Source: Botryosphaeria dothidea (Eukaryota; Ascomycota; Dothideomycetes; Botryosphaeriales; Botryosphaeriaceae). Taken from it: a stretch of 64,000 bases of DNA. The notes under the pieces were generated by a model, which did no database searches, had not been told where the DNA came from, and saw only the letters and a list, made by a program, of their open reading frames with translations. The position numbers were made by a program, and so were the translations under genes. This document shows, one piece after another, positions 32,953-43,219 of this stretch. Within the stretch, counting starts at the first letter, position 1; every line of letters starts with the position of its first letter. The stretch spans positions 2,728,001-2,792,000 of the forward strand of contig WWBZ02000082.1 in the NCBI GenBank assembly GCA_011503125.2, given 5' to 3'.

Positions 32953-35846
32953 TTTTGCAAAGAGAGTTGCTGTTGCTGTGAAGCTGGTTGAAGGCTCGTC
33001 TGAAAGAGAGGATTGCACACTACAGAAGTGAAGATGAAGCTGGAGTGATGATTTGGCTACGAGGACACTTGAAGAAGTTTATATAGACATTTTCAGCTCC
33101 TAGAAACAAAAACTCTTCGGCGTCGCCGTAGATCTATTCGTGTGCAAATACAGAGGCGTTGTACCGGCGGCTACCGTGGCGCAACATTCAGCTCCAGGCA
33201 GTTGCGGAGGCTGATGGCGGCTGTGAATGGAGATATCGATAAGTGCTAATGGGAAATCCTTCGCGCAGCACTTGGCTGTCTCATGGGCGAGGGCGGCTGA
33301 AGCCGTAGCTACCATTCGGCCCGCAACCAGCCGGTTACGAGAGATCCAGGAACGCAAGCCTGCCCTGCGGACGGCAGACATTGTTGGAGATACCACTTGC
33401 CGGAAAGACTCCAGATGTCGGCTCATGTAGTGCAGGAGGTGACTGTGATTGATCCTAGGGAGCAGAAGCTCTCTCAGTGGCCTCGACATCTCTCTGATCC
33501 ATCATACGAAGCATCTCCAGGCCACGCGAGGAGGCTACACCATTGCGCCACACCGGTGGCAAAGGAAATTACCCCGCCGAAATCGTGTATGGTGAAGGGA
33601 CTGGGCTGGCATGTGGCTCGGCAGTCAGGAGCCGCATTCTGCGGCTGCAGGACGAGCCGATGCGGACCTCGAAGTGCAGTGGTTGAAGCTGGTGTTGGCT
33701 GAGGGAGGGTGCCGCTAGCGAGCGACGTCGGCCAGCTAACGGCACGCCCCCGGTACCAAATGGTGAAGCGAGACGCCAAAAAAGCCATGCGATCCCATGA
33801 GCCCCTTTACCGAAGCCTAATCCAGTAAGGTGGCATGAAATCCACGAAGAGAGCTGGAAGAGTCTAGCCCTGAATTTGCACGCAGCCGCGAACTGTTTTC
33901 CTGGGGGTTCCTCTTCTTTCGCTCCGCAGTTCCAAAGATCCTTAGTTGTCAGGGAATCCATTTGGGCGTCGATTTGCTGCCAGGATAGATATCTGTGACG
34001 TTATCAACGAGTTCATAGTATTCATACGACATAAGTGGAATGACAGCAACTTGATGCGCAATGCATTTTTCAACAACAGGCGCTTCGGATCGATCCGCAA
34101 GCGATCGACCTGGTACCTGCATAAGCTTTGTTGGCATTGCTCCCCCCGACGCGTGGGACGGGGACTTCATGTTTACGCGATCGAAGGATTACCCAAGACT
34201 AACATGGTTGCCGGGTATCTCCGTGGTCGGTGTCGGGGGAACAGTGCGCTATCTCCGCCACGTGAAAAAGGAAATTAGATATTCGAAATGGTTCGACAAA
34301 GCCATGAGCGGCACAATGTAGGAGTCGTACCAGGCTTGTAAAGGAATAGGCCACAGTTCAGCTCATATCCATTAAGCCCCTAGAGATACGATAGGCAATT
34401 ACAAATCGACGAATTCGGATCAAAGTGCAAAAGCAAGATCACTTACATCTGTTGCGACTCAAGGAGACCATTAGACGAGAATTTCTAATAATTCAATTGC
34501 ATGCAGCATGCATGTCGAAATAAAGTGCTGCCCGTGGAGAAGTATCGGTATGCAGTTTCTCCACAGCGGACCCGACAATATCATACTACTGGCTCCGCCC
34601 TTAGCTTGATCGTTCTTAGCCACTGTGGGTATTTCCGAGGCCAGAAGGCTTACCCTTACCTTTTCGGATTTCATGCCACGGGACTCGGGTGATTTTTCTC
34701 GAGGAAAAGAAAGTCCAGTAGTCAGCCATGAAAGTCGGCTGCCGGGGTCAATTTCCGGTACGCGCGTCCTTGATAATGCTAGCAATCCACGTTATGGAAG
34801 CGGTCGCCGAAACAGACAGCACTACCAAGAGAAATTTTTGCCTTCTGTCCGAGTCCTTGCAGGCTAGATTTCCAAGCACAAAGCAGGCTCTAAATGAGAA
34901 ATTGAATGTGCAGGAGAGTTTCCCAGGGCGATGTTCTGTAAGGGCCCGACTAATATGAAAACGAGGAGACTAGTCCAAACTGGCTCCACGAGTGCCTACA
35001 GAGCTTGCACAAGTATGAGAAGACAGAGGGAGATGGAACGGAAGGGTAGGCAAACGGCATGCGGCATGCAGTATGCATACAAAGGCGACCGCTGAGGAGG
35101 GACCCCTCGAAAGGTGCTCTACAGGTTCCTGTGAATGGGAAGCTGAAGCGCCGCACGCTTTAGCACAGAATCAATCTCAAAAACGTGAAGGCCTTGACTC
35201 TTTCTGTCATCTCAGAGTTCCCTAGCGGGCTGGCAGTTTGCTGCTAGTATCGATGCCGATGTCGTGTAAAGTAAATACCATGTACATCAGACCAAAAGGA
35301 AAGGTCATGAAAAGACGACGTCCTCCTTGCAAACTGTGGAATGTCGGATGAAACGCAAGTTGGTCCTTACTTCAAGACGCGCTGCCCAGGGAGGGACGAG
35401 GCTCCTTTGGAGAAGCGGGGATAGGTAACCCAGGGAGAGACTTCGATCTCGGATTCATCCTTGAAACTTTTTGGCTACGACGGGGACCGAGAAACCAGCG
35501 TGGTGACGAGGTTGAAGATAGCTGAGATCCTGCTAAATGGAGTAATCCCGGAAGCAACCGAAATTGTGTCAACTATGAGCTTGCGCTAGTTTTGGAAGAA
35601 GAGTGACAGATATGGCTCCTCACTTCTTGATCCGCAGGTGGTATAGTCCTCTCCTGCGCCAACCACTTTAGTGCACATTCCGATTCTGCGCATCATTTAC
35701 ATGGTTAGTTTGTACTCATAAATGACATGTCTCTCATCGTTCATCCGTGATGCTTAAATCCTACTCCCATAGCGCTTTTGCGCAGTCGCATCGGCGAAAA
35801 CCACTACTTCAACAGCGTCCAAGCCCAGGCGAAGCAGGAAAGGCCC
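32953..35846. other. Long gene-poor region
   Basis: 2.9 kb including the secreted-protein promoter. Many open frames under 135 codons on both strands; none has a recognisable motif, and splicing them together did not give one. Contains GCATGC clusters near 34499-34515 and 35058-35080. The base composition is more AT-rich than the genes between about 34300 and 35750. It may be decayed sequence or hold an unknown small gene. Confidence 0.5.
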
Positions 35847-36512
35847 ATGGTCAACCTCTGCCAAAATCGCGCTGAGGGCTTCGGTCCGCATTCTTCAATC
35901 CATCCGCACCTACCGACGAGCTGCTTCCTCGACACTGTTGTCGTTCCATTGCCGACATGGATTCTCCTTGGGTTTCTCTTGATAATTCTACCGGGGCGAC
36001 TTAATCCGCGACGTCAGCGACGGGCCTCGTCGATTCTAAAGCCGACAAAACCAATCGAGAACGAGCGCGCCCAAACCATGGAGTTTGACACGTCTCCGCG
36101 ACCGGCCATACACACACGGGTGCTCGCAGCCCTCTACTATATCATCGTACTGGCGATTGTCGCCATGGTTTCGGTCGAATTGGCACAGCTATCCGAGGCG
36201 AATTTTGGTGTCGGGCTTCTGCCATTTAGCTACGTGGGATTGGCTGTCGTCGTAGCGAACAGGCTGACGTGGACGGCGACGGCGACACGAATCGAGAACG
36301 CGGTGTTTTGGATCCTGTTTGGGACGGCGTTGACATTGAAAGTTGCAGCGCAGATCGTGGAAAGCGACGAGGCAGTGGCGGCAGGCAGCCGCGATGTGAA
36401 GATCTACCCGGGTGGTAGCGGGATAGTCGTGGTCAGTGTCATGGTTGGATTGTCATTCGCTCTGGCGGCTTTGGAGTTTGCCGGTTGGACTGGGTTAAGG
36501 CACGCGAGGTGA
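35847..36512 (+). CDS. Hypothetical multi-span membrane protein
   Basis: I do not recognise the family. The first in-frame ATG gives 221 aa from a single exon. Five hydrophobic segments are visible: around LPTWILLGFLLIIL, LAALYYIIVLAIVAMVSVEL, LLPFSYVGLAVVVANRL, VFWILFGTALTLKVAAQIV and IVVVSVMVGLSFALAALEF. A basic loop (RRQRRASSILKPTKP) follows the first segment, which by the positive-inside rule places that loop in the cytosol. The frame opens upstream without ATG to 35778, so an upstream exon is possible. The regular hydrophobic spacing and the TM-flanking charges support a real gene, but no homology could be confirmed. Confidence 0.6.
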   Translation: MVNLCQNRAEGFGPHSSIHPHLPTSCFLDTVVVPLPTWILLGFLLIILPGRLNPRRQRRASSILKPTKPIENERAQTMEFDTSPRPAIHTRVLAALYYIIVLAIVAMVSVELAQLSEANFGVGLLPFSYVGLAVVVANRLTWTATATRIENAVFWILFGTALTLKVAAQIVESDEAVAAGSRDVKIYPGGSGIVVVSVMVGLSFALAALEFAGWTGLRHAR

Positions 36513-36807
36513 CGGGGTAAAGGCTTTTCTGTTCGAGATACCCAATGTTGTTATGGCCTAGCGTTTCAAATGAACATGAGAATTAAGATGGAGGAATGGT
36601 ACTTTCACAGTGGAGATGGTGCGAAAGGTCTGGCGAGTTTGGAGGATGAGTTGCGGAGAAGCGGAGAACGAGTCGTAAGGCATCCCTGCGTTGATCTTGG
36701 GCCCAGGGCGGCAGCGGCCGGCAGAACCGAGTCCCGTCTAAAAAAGTTCGGCTCAAGGTGCACCTGCCTACTGCAACACCACCGCTCAGCCCAAAACTTC
36801 CGCAAAT

Positions 36808-39283
36808 ATGGGGAAGCGTAAGGTTGGAGCTCTCGAGAAGGTCGAGGCCGATTTGTATGCTTCCTCTCTTGACGCTGGCTGTGCTCCCACTGACTGTCGC
36901 ATAGGGCCAACCTGCAGTACAAAATCCGCCGCGATCCAAGGTACCTGCCGTTCCGACGCGACAAGCCTGCGCCGTGCTGATAAAACTCCAGTTCGTATGA
37001 AGATGATTTCCGCCGGCAGTACAACCAATATGAGGTCTTCCGCGACGTCTTCATGCAGGATCCCACTTCACGCGACGAGAACGGACTGGTTTCTCTCCGC
37101 GACCACGTCGATTTCGTCTCGCACTGCGCCGATTGCTACCCCAAATTGACTGCTACCCTCCCTGACGACCTGATCAATCTCCTCACCACACACCATGCTG
37201 AACTCGAGTCTGAGTTACGAGACAAGCTTGTGGGCAGCTTAGTGCTTCTCCGGAATAAGGACGTAATTGATTCGCCACGGTATGGGACCATGACCCGTTT
37301 TCGAGCTGCTCGGGAGAGGTAACAACTCTGACGTTTGTCCAGACTGCTGAATACGCTTTTCCCCATTCTTGTTTCGACACCAAGCAAAACCTTTCGTGCC
37401 TTGCTGTTCTCCAAAATTCTCTCCGACCTCCGCTCGTCCAACGCGAAGACCACAAACCACCGTCTCAACAGGACCATACAGACCGTCCTTTTCAACCTTC
37501 TAACATCCGATCGTACCTCTCCGAAGGGGCTGTGGGCGGTGAAGATTACGCGCGAGCTTTGGAAGAGACAAATTTGGACAGATGCTAGGGCAGTCGAGAT
37601 CATGAAGGAGGCATCCCTATCAGAGAATGAAAAGGTCATTATTGGCGGTGTTCGTTTCTTCCTGGGTGGTGATAAAGAACGTGAAGAGGCGGCAGAGGAT
37701 GATAGCAGCGACGAGGATATCGACATGGGAAAGCTCAAACACCAGGTTGGAATCAACAAGAAGACCAAGAAGAAGGATCGGGAGCTCAAGAAAGCAGCAG
37801 CCATGGTGAAGAAGGTAACTGAAACACCGCATAGCTTGGCAATGCTTGGTACTGACGACATGTTTAGAAAGAGCGCAAGAAGAAAGCTCCCCATCCGCTC
37901 AATTTTTCGGCATTGCACCTCCTGCACGATCCGCAAGGTTTCGCAGAGTCTCTATTCAACAGGCACCTGCAAAATTCGAAATCCAAGCTAAACCTGGAGC
38001 AAAAGCTTCTCGTTCTCAATCTCGTCACTAGGCTTGTCGGTCTCCATCAATTGTTCATCATCAGCCTATACTCCTATTTCCTCAAGTTCCTTACTCCCAA
38101 GCAACCTTCGGTCACTTCCTTCCTCGCCGCCTTAGCCCAAGCGACTCATTCATTGGTACCTCCTGATGCGCTGGAACCCCTTGTCACCAAGATTGCAAAC
38201 GAGTTCGTCTCAGAAGCTGCAGCTGCGGAAGTTGCGTCGGCTGGTCTGAACGCCATTCGCGAAATCTGTGCGCGTCAACCTCTCGCAATGAACGACATAT
38301 TGCTGCAAGACTTGGTCATGTATCGTAAGAGCAAAGATAAGGGCGTTATGATGGCAGCGAAGGGTCTCCTCAGTCTGTACAGAGAAGTTGGAGCAGAGAT
38401 GCTGAAGAAGCGAGATCGGGGCAAGGAAGCTGCCATGGGCTTGCGGGCTGGCGACCGGAAAGAAAAGCGATATGGCGAAGTTGAGGCTGGTGGGATCGAG
38501 GGTCTCGAGCTCCTCGAGAAGTGGAAGGAAGAGGAGAGACGGAAGAGGAGAATTGAGAAGGGGCTTGATCCTGACGGACCAGACGACGATGAGGATGCAG
38601 AAGAAGACTGGAAAAACTGGGATGTGGAGTCAGACTCGGATAGCGACGACTCGGGTGGCTGGATCGACGTTGAACCCGATGGAGAGGACATCATTATCAG
38701 CGACAGCGAGGACGAGAAGCCCCCGAATAAGAAGGCCAAGACGATCGTTTCAGAAGACAAAGCAGAAGAAAAGGAGGAGGAGGATCCAGAGGCAGAGGCA
38801 AAGTCGGCCAAAGAGAAGGAAGAAGCTGCATTGAAGCTAGCAACGACACGCATCTTGACGCCGGCCGACCTGCAGAAACTTCAGGAACTTCGCCTTCAGG
38901 CTCAGGTGAACAACAACCTGCCTGCACACCGCCGCGTAAAGGCGGGTCTTCCTGCAAAAAACTCAGAAGACCCGCTCACTGCAGAGGAAATCGAGGGTCT
39001 TGCTATGCTTTCGCATCGTAAGACGAAGGAAGAGAAGGTTGCAATGGCGAGAGCGGAGAAGCCCGACAAGCACCAGTCCACAACGGCAAAGCGCAAGGAG
39101 AAGAAGGAGGCAGAAGGCAAGAGCACGACTAACAAGGAGAAGCAACGGAAGAAGAACTTCCTGATGACGCTGGGCAAGGCAAAGTCGAAAAATAAGCGCA
39201 GTTTAGTGGATACGCGCAAGGTGCTCAAGGGGCATTTGGACAGACAGAAGCGCGGCGGCAAGCGAGGCAATTATGCATCATGA
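36808..39283 (+). CDS. SDA1: SDA1, 60S ribosome biogenesis/export factor
   Basis: Nuclear protein needed for late maturation and export of pre-60S particles. Exons 36808-36854, 36905-36940 (36 nt), 36992-37279, 37343-37814, 37868-39283; 752 aa. The start MGKRKVGALEKVEADLANLQ is the typical SDA1 N-terminus. NUC130/3NT-like and SDA1 segments follow: EVFRDVFMQDP, LVSLRDHVDFVSHCADCYP, LLNTLFPILVSTPSKTFRAL, HPLNFSALHLLHDPQGFAES and CARQPLAMNDILLQDL. A long acidic region (DPDGPDDDEDAEED and on) precedes ILTPADLQKLQELR and a lysine-rich tail ending VLKGHLDRQKRGGKRGNY, as in the family. Three introns near the 5' end are 50, 51 and 63 nt. Homology keeps each join in frame. Confidence 0.95.
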
Positions 39284-39683
39284 TCTGCTGGGTCTGGGAA
39301 AAGTGGATAGGGACAGGAAGTCAAATGCTGATGATACCCTCGTGGAGCAAGTAGTGCGGAACGGAGTGCGGTGTATGCGAGTCTTGTGATTGGCTGCCTG
39401 CAGATCTTATGCGGGGATGCGGTTGGCCGTTGCCGCGAATCTGTCATGACGCAAACCGTGAATGAGACCTGACACGCAACAAGCGGCATGTGAAGGCTGA
39501 CGTTGAGCGTCAGCAATGCACACGCGTTTAAGGCTCAGATGGCCCTGGGCTGTGCTGGCCCTTCTAGACCGGAGCCGGCCTAGCACCCGCTCGTAAATAC
39601 CAAGCTTGTGGCTGTTCCTGTCCAGGGTAAATCACTATCGTCTCTCCCTCTCTCCATCTCTCCCTCACCTGTCTTCAATTACC
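39284..39683 (+). promoter_or_regulatory. SDA1 3' end and DUF1769 gene promoter
   Basis: 400 nt. The last 70 nt before the next ATG are CT-rich (CTCTCCCTCTCTCC type), a common feature of fungal core promoters and leaders. No gene recognised. Confidence 0.5.
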
Positions 39684-40972
39684 ATGGCTGCACGAGTGAA
39701 AGACGCCTTCTCGAGGGCCACGCCCTTCCCGATAACCAAAAACCACCACCCCAAAGCCATCATCGCCGAGACGACGGCCACAACCACCAACATCGAATCC
39801 GACTCAGCCTTCTCCGAAGCTTACTCCAAGCTCGACGAGGCCGGCCTGGACGCCACGGCCGACGACCCTTCCCCACAAACCACCCCACCACGCCGCCGCT
39901 CCTCCGCAGCAACGACAGCGACCACCACCACGGCCCGGAGCAGCAGCGTCGGCGGCGACCCGCGCGCCGTCCACGAAAAATACAAGCTGCGCGTCACCGC
40001 GGGGCCGGGTTACGACCCCTCCACGCACGCGCTCGTCCACGTCAACACCCCGCACACCGTCCTGGTCTCCAACCAGCACCTCACCGCGCGCATCGCGGTG
40101 CGCATCAAGGACTTCTCCGGTCTCCCCTCGGCCTCGCCGCCCACCTCGCCCTACTTCGCCGCGCCCCAGCACGCCCGCAACCGCGACCGCTACAGCATCT
40201 CCTTCTCGTTCGTCCCCAAGCACGACATCCCCGCCGACGAGGCCGTGTGGGGGCCCGACTGCGCGCGCCCCGTGCGCGACCGCCTGCCACCCGGCTTCAA
40301 CATGGCCGTCAGGATCGTGAAGGGCTGGGTCGATCCGAGCATCGAGGTGGATGCGTACGCGGACGAGCCGTGGGTGTACGGGCCGGCGCTGTGCTGCTGG
40401 TACGCGATGAGGGTGGGGGAGAAGGTCGGGGTTGGGGCAGAGGTGCCGCCGCCGCAGCGGACCGAGGAGCTCGACGAGGGAGATGTGGTGGGCAAGGGGG
40501 CAGGCGTGCTGGAAGAAGGTGCGGATGGCGATGGCGAGCGGGTGCGGAGGGAGTGGGGGTGTCCGTCGGAGGCGCCGAAGAGGAGGAAGTATTTCGTGGA
40601 TGAGAAGAAGAGGAAGGGGGTGGTGTTCGAGGAGGGGAGGCTGTACCAGGCGGATTTTTTCAATCCGCATATCGATTTCGACAGTAAGTGCATGGTTGTG
40701 TTGCTTTTTGCCTAATCCAGCTGTCGTTGCTACGGGGGGAAGCGCCCATGTCGGTTGTGCTGACAGAATCTGCAGAGTTCGAGCTGAAGTTGCCGGGGTT
40801 CTCGCTGGGAGTGCTGAAGTACATCGACGAGAAGACACACCAGCTGCGGTGGGTCTTCAAGAACAAAGCGACCGGCGAAGTTTATTTCTGCGTTATCTTC
40901 AACCTTCTCTTTGGCGAGGAGCTCGAGGAGGCGCTACAGGCGGAAGAAGCCGAGGAGCAAGGACTAGATTGA
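39684..40972 (+). CDS. DUF1769 (UPF0590) family protein
   Basis: Conserved fungal protein of unknown function, related to fission yeast SPAC/SPC409.17c-type UPF0590 proteins. Exons 39684-40683 and 40776-40972, 398 aa. The N-terminal about 100 residues are threonine/serine/alanine-rich and probably disordered. The DUF1769 core begins at YKLRVTAGPGYD and includes VHVNTPHTVLVSN, RIAVRIKDFSGLP, YSISFSFVPKHDIPADE, GFNMAVRIVKGWVDPSIEVDAYADEPWVYGPAL (in pieces) and RLYQADFFNPHIDFD. Exon 2 gives the family ending FELKLPGFSLGVLKYI and RWVFKNKATGEVYFCVIF. The 92-nt intron begins GTAAGT. The ATG at 39684 has ACCATGG context. Confidence 0.9.
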
Positions 40973-42073
40973 TCGTTACACCCTCGGCGAAAAAAAAAAT
41001 CAATAATGAAGATGCCCTACGCGCACAGCCCTCGGGGAGTTACAAGAGAACAAAGAGAAACGAAAGTCGCCGATCCTTTCAGCCCCCCATGGAGTTGCGA
41101 TTTTTGGAACGGGTCCATCCTTTGCCGGCCGATCACTGCTCCGGGATATTCTTTGGAGCCCGGAAAAGGTTGGTCTCACGAAGTTTCAGCAGGCCCGATC
41201 ACGGATGCAGGAAGACCACTACGCATTTATCGACGAATAAGGGACGCGATGACATCATAACAGCTAGCGACCAACTAATCACGCGAGGGATTGGATGTTG
41301 ATTAGTTCCCTCGTACAGCATGCACTTTCAGCAGGACACCAGCAACCGCCAACGCCCTGGTCCGCGCGAACTATTTGAGCCAAGCATGTGGGTCTGCCCA
41401 AAGCAGTTTGTGCACCCGCAGTCTCCCATGGCGCATGTCTACTGGGGTGCATCCTTCTCGCCCTTTTGCACCTCTCACATCTTTCGCTCGCCCCTGCAGC
41501 CGAACCGTGCCGCTGGGGCGATTAGGTTGCAATGACACCCATGCCTGCTGACAAGGTACCCGCGGTGTCGACAGTCCATGGGAGTCAGACAAGGGACGGA
41601 TCCTTTCCGCTACTATACCTTGGCGCGGCTGGGGACGACGAGCGACGAACATCCGCTTAGGCTCGCGTGTTTTTGGCGACTCGTCGAAGCCTTGGGGTCC
41701 GCATGTGTTGTCCGCGCGTCAATTACTGAATGTAGCAGCTGGACAACTATGGCTTATCCTCGCAGGATTACTGGCCCTCCTGGGTTTTCTGTTGGGAGGC
41801 CGCCGGGTGATGGTGGCATATGACGTGCTATCCCAATAACCTAGTGTGGCCAGGATCATGCTGTGAACGAAAGATTATTAGCGTTTCCGCGGAGAACGCA
41901 AGGCTCAAGGAGTATAGACATACAATCGCTGGTTGAACTGGGTGTAGAATAGAATGACAAGAGGAATTTAAAGTCGTCGCCGACTCACGTCTAAAATCTG
42001 TCCAGAATCCATCCTGCGGCTTGGGTGTGATTAAATGAAATATCCAGGAAGACAGGTCCAGAATAGCGTCCGC
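40973..42073. other. Convergent 3' region
   Basis: 1.1 kb between two stops. Short open frames only; nothing recognised. It starts with an A-run just after the DUF1769 stop. Confidence 0.55.
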
Positions 42074-43219
42074 TCAGTCTCCTTCCAGTTGCCAGTCCAG
42101 CTCGGGCTCGTAGAATTTGCGCGCGCTCCTGGTTGCCGGCCCATTTCTTCTCTCCACCTTCTGCACTCCGTACTCGATTCCCTCCATGCCGTCCTCATCT
42201 CTCTCCCGCCCATCCGTCATCATTTTTTCCGCCAGCTTCCTTGCAAACCCTGCCTTCACATGCCCCGTAACCCTCACCTCCCTGATCCCATCCAGCCTGG
42301 CCAACGGCTCCAACACAAACTGCCACTGCGCGCCATTCTCACCGTTCCTCTCGGGTAGAAACTCCCAGTACACGCTGTCCGTGAAGCTCGGGAACCCGCC
42401 GTACCGGAAGACGCCCGACACCAGCTCGATCCGCAGCTCCTGCAAACAATGCTGTGCTGCGGCGGGCCTCCCTCTTTCCACCGCCCCTTCCCCCTCCCCT
42501 TCCTCTCCGTTCAGCCTCGCCACGAACTCGCGGAGCCACGCCTGCACGCGGCGGAACGCCTCCGGGCGGCCCAGGTCCTCCTCGACGCGCACCGAGACGC
42601 AGCGCATGCGGCGCAGCGCCTCCGCGCCGATGCCGGACGTCCTGAGCGTGTTGACGGGCAGGCCGCGCGCGTGCGGCGTGTTGAGGGCGTGGACGCCGCC
42701 TCCGCCTCCGCCTCCTCCGCTCCCGCCCGCTCGCGCGCGGCCGTCGCCGGCTTCTTCGGAGGATGGCGGCGGCGTGAAGGCCCAGACGCGCTCTTTGCTT
42801 GTCAGCGAGAAGTGGAAGCGGTTGCCGCCGTAGAGGGCGTCGGCGCCCTCGGCGTGCAGCTGGCGGCAGGTGCGTAGCAGGCTCGTCCAGATACCGATGG
42901 AGGCCCAGATGCCGGGGATGTGCACGGCGTGCGAGGGGACGGGGGCGCCGGTGGAGGGGTGTTTGCGGGTGAGCGGGTGGAAGGTGATGTCGTGGGCGTG
43001 CGGGAGGAGGTAGGAGTAGATTAGGAAGCGGATCTCCGAGGGGAGGCGGAGGAAGGGGGAGGGTTGGTGTTTGCGAGGCTGCGGGTTGCTGTTGCCATTT
43101 TGGAGGCAGGTGCTGGCGGGGAGGCAGCGCTGTTGCTGTTTTTGCTTATGGTGTTGACGGTGCGATTGCGGCTGCTTGGCCAGCAGGCTGGGTTGCGGAT
43201 GTGGGGCGGAGGAGGACAT
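42074..43219 (-). CDS. 2EXR / F-box-like domain protein (first copy)
   Basis: Single-exon minus-strand gene, 381 aa from the ATG at 43219. The marker is FLRLPSEIRFLIYSYLL (about 58-74), the 2EXR/F-box-like pattern LPxEIRxxIY that opens a large family in Dothideomycetes and relatives, followed by ISIWTSLLRTCRQLHAEG-type sequence with LLRTCRQLHAEGADALYGGNRF. Between the N-terminal motif and the alpha/beta C-terminus is a poly-glycine run coded at about 42696-42726. The N-terminus is glutamine/histidine-rich. Function is unknown; some family members link substrates to SCF ligases, but no evidence for that is in this sequence. A related gene lies at 53261-54094. Confidence 0.82.
   Translation of the reverse strand: MSSSAPHPQPSLLAKQPQSHRQHHKQKQQQRCLPASTCLQNGNSNPQPRKHQPSPFLRLPSEIRFLIYSYLLPHAHDITFHPLTRKHPSTGAPVPSHAVHIPGIWASIGIWTSLLRTCRQLHAEGADALYGGNRFHFSLTSKERVWAFTPPPSSEEAGDGRARAGGSGGGGGGGGVHALNTPHARGLPVNTLRTSGIGAEALRRMRCVSVRVEEDLGRPEAFRRVQAWLREFVARLNGEEGEGEGAVERGRPAAAQHCLQELRIELVSGVFRYGGFPSFTDSVYWEFLPERNGENGAQWQFVLEPLARLDGIREVRVTGHVKAGFARKLAEKMMTDGRERDEDGMEGIEYGVQKVERRNGPATRSARKFYEPELDWQLEGD

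Noticed and set aside
33569..33961. Minus-strand frame starting MDSLTTKDLWNCG
   Set aside because: Has an ATG but no domain and no splice-extended homology; too short to support alone.
33946..34321. Overlapping + frames that might encode a small protein
   Set aside because: Two frames overlap without a clear winner and no intron joins them to a recognisable product.
39608..40603. 331-codon arginine/proline/histidine-rich frame on +
   Set aside because: Out-of-frame shadow of the DUF1769 gene.
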